A stretch of DNA of 64,000 nucleotides from Plantago ovata (Eukaryota; Streptophyta; Magnoliopsida; Lamiales; Plantaginaceae): the NCBI GenBank assembly GCA_028274465.1, contig CM051455.1, positions 42,921,129 through 42,985,128 of the forward strand, written 5' to 3'. A model generated the notes under the pieces. It was not told the DNA's origin, ran no database searches, and saw nothing but the letters and a program-made list of their open reading frames with translations. Below are positions 21,853-31,732 of this stretch, piece after piece (position 1 is the stretch's first letter; every line of letters starts with the position of its first letter). The translations under genes were made by a program, and so were the position numbers.

Positions 21853-22097
21853 AAATACGGCAACAACAACTGCTGGAGGATGTTCACAGGCACCTTAGGA
21901 GAATTCAGGAAGTGCAGCTCAAGTTCGTCTATAGACAATGCAATGGAGTAGCTGATTATCTCGCTAATCAAGGAAGAAGACGGTCTTTTGGATTAAACAA
22001 CTTTCATGCTTCTGCTTCTACTTTTGTTTGGGATTTATGCGCAAGTCCGGTTTGTAAGAAACTCTATCGTTTAATCTAATGCATGCACTGTTTTGAA
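21853..22097 (+). mobile_element. LINE 3' end with RNase H tail and poly(A)
   Basis: Immediately after the DUF295 relic, the + strand reads a RNase H-like C-terminus with FVYRQCNGVADYLANQG, matching the V-x-R-x-x-N-x-x-A-D motif. A stop, a short UTR and an A-run (about 22095-22105) follow. This is the usual structure of a 5'-truncated LINE. Confidence 0.55.
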
Positions 22098-22109
22098 AAA
22101 AAAATATGA

Positions 22110-22830
22110 AAATCCAAAACTAACCTCAACAAAGTCTTTCGAAAGTAAATGAGTTACCTTATTGCAATTACGGCGAATAAAACAAAATGGGTAGTGAAAA
22201 CAGAGGATAAAATTAACTTTGATCTCTTCCATAATTGCTCCTCCTAAGTCCTGATGATAAGCATGAAAAAGGAGACTGAAGCTGATTAATGACCATGAGA
22301 CAGACAGTCACCCTCCACTTGAACTTTGTTGAGACTCAACCCACGTTCCAAGGATACTGATAAGATTTCGGTAGTCTCAGGACAGAGAACATGAGCCACC
22401 CATTTACGCTAAAAAAATGCCTCAATATTCGCTTAAACTGACCAGAATGTGGAGGTGTCCAATGCTGCACCGGAATCTGCAAATCAGGCCGCCTGGTGGT
22501 TGTAACAGAGCCTGCGGCCTGCGCAACAACCTTGAATCTGGAAAGGTACCTCTGAACAAATGCAAAAGTGGAGAAAGCGCCCAATACAATCTAGCAAAAG
22601 AGCAATCTCGCAAGATTTGTAAAAGACTCTCAGGACAAGTATGAGACAAATAGGACACATATTATAAACATCCTAACCACGTCGTCGCTGTAGATTATCA
22701 AGCACAGGTAAAGTATTCTTAAAAACAAGCCTGAATTGAAAAAAAAACATTATTGAGTCAAGTGAGCTTCCACATCCAGTCCCAGTTATTTGTAGCTGCC
22801 ACACTACTACTACCAGTTCTGTTTATTATG
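22110..22830 (-). mobile_element. LINE fragment with zf-RVT domain
   Basis: On the minus strand the frame 22658-22422 carries CPESLLQILRDCSFARLYWALS, the zf-RVT Cys/His motif of plant LINE ORF2. The overlapping frame 22584-22336 carries QHWTPPHSGQFK, the start of the RNase H-like domain. Frames are interrupted. It lies head to tail against the + strand LINE end at 21853-22097. Confidence 0.6.
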
Positions 22831-23400
22831 CTGTCCAGTTTACACATTTGGCGAGCCAAATAATAAGTCGTACGTACGGAGAGAGTAACACCCTTGTTTG
22901 GACAGATACCAGATTCTGGGGAATGCTGATAGGAGGCAAAAGTATCTGTATAATACTAGAAACATTATCATCCCAAAAATTAACATTGTGCAGCTCAGCA
23001 TCCCAACACCCATCAATGATAACTGATAAGAGAAGCCACAGTCAAATTCTCATGAGATCATTAGAAAGAATTATTTAATTAGTGAATTTTTGAATTCAAT
23101 AAATAAAATAATTAAAAAATACACTTGGATGGAAAATAGGCAAAAGAAAGAAGGGAGCGTCTAACTTCAGTACCGTCGCACTGTACTAATTTTAGTACAC
23201 CATCTCCACCATTAGATCAAATCAAGATTCAATCTCAACCGTTGATTATTTATTAATGCGACATGGCTTCGCAGTGGTCGCATAATAGGTTCGCAGTGGT
23301 CGCATAATAGTAAAAAATAATTTTTAATGTAAATTAAATTAAAAAAATTATAAATAATATTAATATAATCATTTAAATTAAATATATAAAATGTATTTTA

Positions 23401-23532
23401 AACTCCACCACCACCACCGGAATCCGACGACCGCCACCGGAATCTGGCGACCCCCACCGGAATCCGGCAACCACCACCGGAATCCGGCAACCATCACCGA
23501 AATTCGATAACCACCTTAATCCGGCGACCACT
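23401..23532. repeat. Minisatellite, CCACCACCGGAATCCGGCAA type
   Basis: About five units of roughly 24 bp, progressively degenerate to the right, inside the Mutator-like element. Confidence 0.7.
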
Positions 23533-24497
23533 ACGATAAGTATACCACTACCTGAAAACCAAACTGCAAATCTGAAAATAGTTTCGTATGCAATGATACA
23601 GCAACATTATAATTACGCTGCAGCATTGCATACGTAATAATCCACTGATTTTAAGATATATTGATGTAGCAATGTATATTGTTGCAGCAGCATCGACTTG
23701 TCGTTTAGAATAATTATTTGCAAATTGGTCCTTGTATTCTATTAAATATTATATTTAGTAAACAAATTAAAATATTAATGCCTTTGCTAAATTAGGTTTG
23801 TATTCCAAAATTCACCAAAACACAGCAAAACCCTCCTCATCCTTTTTCCTTCTAGTTTGAAAATCAGAGGTGAGAATAACATCCAGGTATCCCATGTTTT
23901 CATATATTTGTGAATTCTATTTCATGTTTCTCTTCTTATTATTAATAAATTCTTTGAAATTGAAAGTCTATTTCCCCTTTATTTCCCCCATTTCTTTTCA
24001 TGGCCCGTGTGAATTTGTGTTGATGCAATTGAGATATGTCGATGCAAGATTGCTATCATCTCGTTAGATTTACCTTTGTTTATGATATTGCTGCAACATA
24101 GTTGTTATGTAAATTGTTTCAAGAAAGTGTTCGAATATGTGGTTTCTGCTGTATATACTGTTGCCGTATTGTAGAGACCACGCTACTGCAATGATATTGT
24201 ATACTGTTGCTGTATATACTGTATACTCCAGTTCAGTTCGGGCTCATTACGTTCAGTTTAATTAAGTTATGTTCAATTCAATTAAGGCTTATTAAGATTA
24301 GTGAGGTTAGGTCATGACTAATACTGTTAGAACTTAGAAGTATTAAACCCATCTTTGGCACGATGTCGTGTGTTTACATACGAACTCTACTACCTATACG
24401 TTAGCAGCAATTAACCACTTGTTCTTCCACTGCGTATTCTAGATAGTGTATATCTTTCAAGGATACACGTTCATGACTTTCAACATGTTTGAGTGTG

Positions 24498-24507
24498 ATT
24501 ATTATTA

Positions 24508-24574
<67 letters not shown>
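24498..24574. repeat. (ATT)n microsatellite
   Basis: About 25 ATT units with one G interruption. The tyrosine-run ORF across it is an artefact. Confidence 0.9.
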
Positions 24575-24750
24575 CTCTCCGTTCTCTCAGTAACTTCGTA
24601 TTTTGATTTTTTTCGGTCAACAACTTTCAACTTTCACTTTCAATTACTCTTAAACTATAATAATAAAATATTTAACGAAATTATAAGATGAAAATATATA
24701 ACCTAAATTTTCATAATATAATTTTGTTACATACTTTATCATTATACTAA

Positions 24751-24810
<60 letters not shown>
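24751..24810. repeat. (ATT)n microsatellite, second array
   Basis: About 20 ATT units inside the Mutator-like element. Confidence 0.9.
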
Positions 24811-24824
24811 AATTATTACTATTA

Positions 24825-24894
24825 TAGGGTTTTAGTGTTTAAGGTTAGGGTATAGGGTTTAGGGTTAGGGCATAGGGTTTAGGGTTTAGGGTAT
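24825..24894 (+). repeat. Interstitial telomere-like repeats
   Basis: A run of GGGTTTA/GGGTTA/GGGTATA units related to the plant telomere repeat TTTAGGG. About nine imperfect units directly follow the second ATT array. Confidence 0.75.
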
Positions 24895-25233
24895 TTGGAA
24901 TATTACAACCAACAACATCAACTTTGTTGTTATAATGTTGCGGCATGGATTCCTAAAGTTCTTCTTCTAATGCCATTGCAATGTGTTTACATCGATACAG
25001 CATTGATGCTTATTATAATGCCGTTGCAACGTATTTACAACAGTGCAGCATTGATGCTTACTGTTGACTTACATTGTCGTAAGCGATGCTGCATCAATGT
25101 TAATACAATGCTGCATCATTGCTTATTTCGTGAAATTTTTTACGATCTTATCGCCTGTCTTTCTTTCCATACCGTAGCCCATCATCGACTTTATCTTTAT
25201 ATAATTTAGATTGGGAGGGTGGTATTGGTTGCT

Positions 25234-25260
25234 TGGGTGGTGGTGGTGGTGGTGGTGGTG
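25234..25260. repeat. (GGT)n microsatellite
   Basis: About nine GGT units near the right end of the Mutator-like element. Confidence 0.85.
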
Positions 25261-25653
25261 GAATATTAAAATATTAATATTTGATATTTGGCATTTGAAA
25301 ATTGATAATTATTAAAATTATTTTTATGCTATTTTGATATATAATTTATTGTATTTATAAATTATTATTTTATTATAATTGTGCCAAGTGTCAACTATTA
25401 AATGGTGTACTAAAATTAGTACAGTGCGAAGAGTACTGAAGTTAGCCAATCCCAAGAAAGAAATGGGAGAAGAAAAAGCAAATAGGCCCATTTTCGAAAC
25501 CCAAACCTACCGCGCCGTCTGACTTGACCTCACAAGTCATCCACTCTTTCATAATACACCCCGGAGTTATATCTCAATAGTAAGAGGATTGCATTTGCAT
25601 GGTTGTTAGTGGACCATAATGTGAATACCATAGTCCGTAGTGGACTTACACGA

Positions 25654-25691
25654 CAAGAAGATAATCAGTAGTAGTGTACTACTCTATAAAA
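25654..25691 (+). promoter_or_regulatory. Core promoter of receptor kinase B
   Basis: ACAAGAAGATAATCAGTAG...ACTCTATAAAAGATCATT is homologous to the block before A and C. TATA box at 25685-25691, 63 bp before the ATG at 25754. Confidence 0.65.
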
Positions 25692-25753
25692 GATCATTAG
25701 AAGGCAAAAGAATATATTGCAATTAAACCATCAATTACTACTACTAAAGAAAC

Positions 25754-28700
25754 ATGTCCAAACTCCACTCCTATGTCATTTTACTTTCTTGTATCTTCCT
25801 CTACTTGATGCCAATTCCCAACACCTGTGCAAACAATGAACAGATTTTCAATCACTTCTCGCCTTAAAGAAAGCCATTGACCATGATCCACAACAAGCTC
25901 TAGTCTCGTGGAATGAACGACCCATTTTTGCAGCTGGATGGGCATTTCCTGTGGCCAGAGGCATCGAAACAGAGTTGTAGCGATTGATTTGAACTCTCGA
26001 GGCCTGATAGGAACCGTTTCACCTCATTTAGGTAACCTTTCTTTTCTCAGATCCATCGTTCTGCAAAATAATAGTTTCTACGGTCCAATTCCAAATGAAA
26101 TTGGTCGTTTAAGGCGTCTTGAGAGGATTGATCTAAGTAACAATTCTTTAAGTGGTGAGATCCCACGAAACCTATCACAGAGTGTCAAGTACCTTATCTT
26201 GATTGGCAACAAACTCACAGGAGTTGTGCCATCTCAACTAGCTTCTTTAGTCCAACTTGAAGATCTCTCGTTATCGCTTAACCAACTTTCTGGAACTATC
26301 CCACCCTTTATTGGAAACTTAACAAGACTTGCAGTCCTATCTTTAGGAGAATGTGGCCTGCAGGGTGAAGTCCCAGAATCTCTTGGGCAACTTAAGTCAC
26401 TTGAGTTTCTAAATATCGCTCAGAACAACTTGACTGGGATAGTTCCACCCGGTTTATACAATATTACCACCATGTCTACATTCATAATTTCTTATAATAA
26501 ACTTCATGGAACCATACCTTCTCATATAGATTTCTCACTTTCGAGTTTGACGTGGATAGATTTGGGGATGAACCGTTTCAGTGGAGGGATTCCAATCTCT
26601 TTATCAAATTTGTCTTCAATTGAACAACTCTATTTAGATGCCAATAGTTTCACAGGTCCAATAAATATAGATTTCAGAAGGCTTTCAGTTTTAGATAATG
26701 TCGAGCTATCAGCTAACAATTTGGAAGGGGATCTTAGCTTCATTTCGACCATGATAAATTGCACTAGGCTCACAGTTCTTCATATGAGAGGAAACCTACT
26801 CAGTGGCTCATTACCAAACTCCGTAGCCAATCTCTCACGTACTCTGAACTGGTTAGATCTAGGCGCTAACCAGTTGCATGGAAGTATACCATATGGTATT
26901 GGAAACCTCCCCGGCCTCGCTTTACTTGCTTTATACGACAATTATCTTGATGGTCCAATTCCTTCCGATTTCGGTAAAATAAATAACCTACAAACCCTTT
27001 ACCTTAGTGGAAATAGATTGACAAATGACATACCTTTCTCACTAGGTAACTTGACAATGTTGAACTATTTAGATTTGAGCGCAAATAGCTTTTCGGGGAA
27101 CATACCTCAAAGTCTAAGCAACTGCACCAACTTGCTAACCCTTGACATTTCTCATAACAATCTCACCGGCATAATACCTCCAGAAATAATGAGCCTTTCA
27201 TCCATTTCTCTTTATAACCTGTCCCACAACACCTTCACTGGTCCTATTCCATCAGAAGTTGGTTTGTTGATAAACCTTGGCAGCTTGGACTTGTCTCATA
27301 ATAGATTATCAGGAACCATTCCAAATTCACTGGGTAGTTGTTTGGTATTGGAAGAGGTTTATCTGGAAGACAATGCCCTTCATGGAGAAATACCTGATGC
27401 ACTGAGAACCTTAAGGGGTGTGCAAATTTTCGACCTTTCACAAAATAACCTTTCTGGGAACATTTCCAGATTTCTGGCTGGACTAGATCTTGTGTACTTG
27501 AATTTGTCTTTCAACAACCTGGAAGGTGAAGTCCCGACTCTAGGAGTGTTTTCAAATCAGAGTGCATTCTCACTTGAAGGAAATACTGAAATCTGTGGGG
27601 GGATCACATCATTGCACTTGCCTCCTTGCTCTTTGAAAAAGTCCCTGAGAAAACACTCTTCGATAACGACCAACATCCTGGTTCCATCGGTAAGCGTTGG
27701 AGCTATATGCTTCATTGTTGTTGCTTGCTTCTGCATCAACCGATACAGGAGGCAAGTTCTGAAAGTTCAGCAGTCCTCTATGCCTTCATTAGAACCTGAG
27801 TTTTTAAGGGTATCATATGCAGATATTCTAAAAGCCACAGGTGGATTCTCTGAGTTAAATTTGCTTGGTCGAGGAAGGTTCGGCTCAGTTTATAAAGGGG
27901 TTCTGAATGATGGGTTGATACCAGTTGCAGTGAAGGTGCTAAATCTCACCACTAAAGGCGGTCCTAAAAGTTTTATGTCTGAATGCAATGCATTGAGGAG
28001 CATAAGACACAGAAACCTTGTCAAAGTGGTAAGTGTATGTTCTAGCACCGATTTTCAAGATAATGAGTTTAAAGCATTGGTTTTTGAATACATGGAGAAT
28101 GGAAATCTTGATGGATGGCTTCACTTGAAATCAGAAGGAAGTACTCATGATGATACTGAAGAAAGAAAGCACCTTAGCATGAAACAGAGGATTAGTATTG
28201 CTATGGACATTGCATATGCCCTTGAGTACCTGCATTACGGTACAGAATCAACCGTGATTCATGGAGACCTGAAGCCCAACAACATTCTATTGGATGCAGA
28301 AATGACTGCTCATGTTGGTGATTTTGGATTGGCAAAAGTTCTCTCCGATGAACTCTCAACACATGAAAGTAGTTCGATTGGAATTAAGGGTACCATAGGC
28401 TACATCCCTCCAGGTATGGTTTCCTATATATAGCTTCTTTCTTTCTTTGATAAATTATCATAATATATTTCATACTTCATCTACTACTACTTTATAGTTA
28501 TGTTTCAAGATAAAATTTCTAACTCCAATTTGTGCTTCAGAGTATGGCATGAGTGGTTTGGTTTCAATAGAAGGGGATGTGTATAGTTATGGGATCCTCT
28601 TGCTCGAGCTGTTCACCGGCAAAAGACCAACAGACGATGAATTTAATGACACTTCAAGCCTTCGCGATCTCGTCAGAACTGCATTGCCGAACCAAGTGTT

Positions 28701-28881
28701 GGATGTCGTAGACCCCGTCATTCTACATGAGCACAACCATAGAATTGACACCAAGGTCGAGCGATGTTTAACATTTGTACTGGAGACTGGATTGGCATGT
28801 ACAGAACAATTTCCTAGAGACCGAATTCCCATGACTCGTGTTGCAAGCGCATTAAATGAAGCTCTCCACATGGCCGGTTGA
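25754..28881 (+). pseudogene. LRR receptor kinase B, near-intact with two N-terminal frameshifts
   Basis: Family XII LRR receptor kinase, paralogue of C. The ATG at 25754 and signal peptide match A and C, but two single A residues are missing where the paralogues have GAAAC: near 25840 (AATGAACAG) and near 25917 (AATGAACGA). Together they break the frame until 25938, whose ATG is only an internal Met (MGISCGQ). From there the frame is open: about 20 LRRs, a transmembrane helix at nt about 27680-27745, ATP loop LLGRGRFGSVYKG, non-RD HGDLKP and DFGLAK. Exon 1 ends 28413, the intron is 28414-28540 (127 bp), and exon 2 is 28541-28881 (TGA). If the two deletions are sequencing errors, this is a functional gene; otherwise it is a young pseudogene or a receptor without a signal peptide. 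Confidence 0.8.
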
Positions 28882-29141
28882 TTGGTTTCCTCTAAAGTGT
28901 GTCCCAAACACTCATGTTTGTACTACTGTTGTGTTTAATCTATATCAGAAAACTCCTAGCTATGATAGTAAGCTGTTGCTTTAAGTCTTATGTTTCAGTC
29001 TGATAGTAAACTGTTCCCAAACATTAGTTTTTCTGCAATTTAGCATCCAATTTCACAGCATATCTGATCTGCAATTTGAGCATCCAATTTCACAGTCTCT
29101 ATCTAATCAGCCAAGCATTTCTTGCTCCATTTGGACTTCGG
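28882..29141. other. Spacer downstream of receptor kinase B
   Basis: Probable 3' UTR of B, related to the sequence after C. A short direct repeat (GCATCCAATTTCACAG) occurs twice at about 29043-29094. Confidence 0.5.
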
Positions 29142-29421
29142 AGTATGGCATGAGTGGCTTGGTTTGAACAGCCGGGATATGTATAGTTATGGGATCCTGT
29201 TGCTAGAGATGTTCACCGGCAAAAGACCAACAAACAATGAATTTAATGATACTTGCGGTCTTGTCAGAACTGCATTGCCTAACCAAGTGGCGATTTTTAA
29301 TATCGGTACTGGAGATTGGGTTGGCATGTACAGAGCAATTTCCGAGAGACCGAATGCCAATGACACATGTTGTAAGGGCATTAAAGAATGCTCTCTAAAA
29401 GACCGGACGATTAATTTCTAA
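29142..29421 (+). pseudogene. Orphan exon 2 of a receptor kinase
   Basis: Matches exon 2 of A, B and C from EYGMSGLV onward (MYSYGILLLEMFTGKRPT). The splice acceptor is changed to CGG|AG, an in-frame TGA replaces the Ser codon after GLV, and about 30 codons around the DVVDPVILHEHN region are deleted. No exon 1 precedes it. It is the remnant of a fourth receptor-kinase copy or a partial duplication. Confidence 0.85.
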
Positions 29422-29550
29422 GTTTCCTGATGGTTTTCCCTAAAGTGTTCTATATAACCCAATAGTATACTTTTATCACATATATACTGTAAGTCCTAGC
29501 TTGGTACTGATACTGAACTCTTGTTTTAAATTTCTGTGACTATATAAGGG

Positions 29551-29775
29551 GAAAATTGCATTTTTTGTCCCTTAAGTGGCAGTCCCCCGCGATTTTGGTC
29601 CAAGTCAAAAATTTTTTTGCAATTTTGGTCCTTTCGTATAAATACTAAATTTGTACACACCATTTTAGTCCCTTCGTATCTAATACGGTCCCAGGACCAA
29701 AACTACTAAAAAAAATAAATTGACTTGGGACCAAAATCGTCGACTACCACTTAAGGGACCAAAAATGCAATTTTC
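29551..29775. mobile_element. MITE copy 1 (225 bp)
   Basis: Foldback structure: GAAAATTGCATTTT...CCCTTAAGTGG at the left is the complement of CCACTTAAGGG...AAAATGCAATTTTC at the right. Confidence 0.75.
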
Positions 29776-30130
29776 AAAATATGCCAAGATTTCTCTGAAT
29801 GTGTGGAATGCAAAAAATAGCTTATTAATAACGAAACTAAAGAGTTGATCAAGAAATACAAATATTTTACGAGAACATTGTCTATTAGCTATATTACGAG
29901 TGCTTAAGAGTTAAGATGTTGATAAACAATGTTGGAGTTTCTGCCGTAGAAATTGATGATGGAGACGGCTTAAGGACTTTGAATCTTGATGAAGACAACC
30001 TATGAGACAGAAAAAGAATGCCTAGATACAAATTATTATGGTGTTATGAAGCCCTTCTTCCTTCTCTACGACTATCCACGTTTGGAGCAAGAATCGTGAA
30101 TGTCTCTTCGCTAAGGAGTGAATTACTGTT

Positions 30131-30370
30131 GAAAAAATTGCATTTTTGTTCCATTAAGTGGCAGTCCCCATGCGATTTTGGTCCCAAGTCAATTTGTTTT
30201 TTGCACTTTTGTTCCTTTTCTTATAAATACGAGATTTGTACACACGATTTTAGTCCCTTTCGTATAAATACAGTATGTAATACGGTCCCAGGACCAAAAG
30301 TGCAAAAAAAATATTGACTTGGGACCAAAATCGCTAGGGACTGCCACTTGAGGGATAAAAATGCAATTTC
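30131..30370. mobile_element. MITE copy 2 (240 bp)
   Basis: Same family and orientation as copy 1; termini GAAAAAATTGCATTTTTG and AAAAATGCAATTTC. It contains a 15-bp-longer centre with ATAAATACAGTATG. Confidence 0.75.
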
Positions 30371-30383
30371 CCCACTATATAAG

Positions 30384-31640
30384 TTACCATCCAGTCTCAC
30401 AATCCATCCATCAGTTTAAGTTAGCATCCAGTACTACTGATTATTAGTAGGTATAACTTGACGAAAGGGAGTTAGCATTATTAAAGTAAGGAGTTAGTTA
30501 ATTAATTAGGTGTGTTTGTCGCACCGTAATATTGGGCTACTGTCAAAGTGCAAGTGTGCAGATGAGACAGAAGAAGCAACAATTAAGATGATCAAGAGAT
30601 ACAAGAACAGAAGCAGTTTAGTTTGTCTGAAGAATAGCAGACGAATTTACATTTAGCAATAAAGGCGCTCTCAGATCGGCGAACTAGCATATATGGAGTC
30701 GAGTCGTGCTTGTATTGAAGAAGTAACTTTGGCTTCTAAATTGTAAAACACTTATCTGTAAGTAGATGTTAATTGCAGTGCTTAGGCGGTTATTAGGAAG
30801 AGAGGGAAACTCTTTAGTATAAATAGGAGAAAGCTCCTTTGTTTTTGTACAGATTCTCATTTTCATTCTCATTCAATACACTGCACTTTATTTACTGATG
30901 CCTTCACACTTCAATTTCCATGGCGTTTTCCCTTTCGTGCTCATCATCCATGTTTTCTCACGCCTACACAAGATCGCGTTGCAGGTTCTTTTGGTCTAGG
31001 TCCCAATCTTTATGTATGGCATGGTTAGCAATGATTGTCATTGGATTTCGAGCGATATGATAATGATCCTACAAATAACACATCATTTCCCCCCCGGAAA
31101 ATTTCAGTAGAATTTCTACAAATCATGCACACTGAACTTGAATTCTCACAATGGGAAAAGAAGAAACAAATAGGCCAAGAGGCCCATTTTCCAAACCCAA
31201 ATTACCGGCGCTGACTTGACTTCATGAGTCGTCCAATCTTGCCAAAAACTTATGACTTGATGACTTTGATAAAAATCATTACTATTACAATGTTTTGTCT
31301 TTGGATCATTAATGTTTGTAATTTTGACATTTTCTTGTATTTTTCAGCAAATGAACGATCCAGGCAAACCAAACAATCAAACGCTAAAGAACGAACACAA
31401 AATTATTAAAATGTAAACGAACTGAATATGAACAAATTATTTTGATATTTGACGAATACGATCCGATCGAACCCGAACATTAAGGTCACTGTTCGGTTCA
31501 ATACATACACTCCTATAGTCCTATTTACAACATTCACTATATAAAAAAAAACATTATTCCTTTTTTTATATATTTTTTATGTTATGCTCAGTGAATGATG
31601 GTCCAGCGTCCAGCATCCCTTTACAAGAAGATAATCATCA
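30384..31640. other. Intergenic; possible LTR remnant at about 30500-31080
   Basis: A TATA motif (gtataaatagg, about 30818-30828) followed by an initiator-like CATTCTCATTCAATACA stretch resembles an LTR U3/R junction. No partner LTR or target duplication was found. The right side (31380-31520) has GTTCGGTTC-type low-complexity words. No gene. Confidence 0.3.
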
Positions 31641-31658
31641 GTTCATTACTCTATAAAA
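31624..31658 (+). promoter_or_regulatory. Core promoter of receptor kinase C
   Basis: ACAAGAAGATAATCATCAG...ACTCTATAAAAAGA block, homologous to A and B. TATA box at 31652-31658, 75 bp before the ATG at 31733. Confidence 0.65.
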
Positions 31659-31732
31659 AGAGCAATGGGAGTCCAACAATAATATATTGCAAATAAAATT
31701 CCAAACTATATATTAGTACTAAAGAACTAACC

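Larger units (their letters stand above)
23153..25453. mobile_element. Non-autonomous Mutator-like element (2.3 kb)
   Basis: Perfect 9-bp target duplication AAGAAAGAA at 23144-23152 and 25454-25462. The termini are inverted repeats of about 52 bp: GGGA...CTAACTTCAGTAC...TCGCACTGTACTAATTT at the left matches the complement of the right end with few mismatches. TSD length and long TIRs fit the Mutator superfamily. No transposase is present. The interior is a collection of simple repeats, including a TTTAGGG-type telomeric tract. The 24895-25209 ORF is made of repeated GCAGCATTG words and is probably not a gene. Confidence 0.8.
29549..30373. mobile_element. Composite element of two MITEs sharing one target duplication
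   Basis: The unit starts GGGAAAATTGCATTTT and ends AAAATGCAATTTCCCC. It is flanked by the perfect 10-bp direct repeat ACTATATAAG (29539-29548 and 30374-30383). Inside are two MITEs of one family in the same orientation, 29551-29775 and 30131-30370. Each has about 58-bp inverted termini and a shared TACGGTCCCAGGACCAAAA centre. The 355 bp between them are unrelated sequence. The TSD length fits the Mutator superfamily. The composite may have moved as one unit with captured DNA, or two insertions may mimic this. Confidence 0.6.

Noticed and set aside
24446-24691. ORF rich in tyrosine
   Set aside because: It is the translation of an ATT microsatellite.
24895-25209. 104-aa ORF inside the Mutator-like element
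   Set aside because: Composed of repeated GCAGCATTG-type words, with no domain and no codon-use signal; likely chance.
25938-25940. ATG at MGISCGQ as genuine start of receptor kinase B
   Set aside because: It is inside the LRRNT cap of the paralogues; the upstream signal-peptide ATG at 25754 and the promoter block show the original start.
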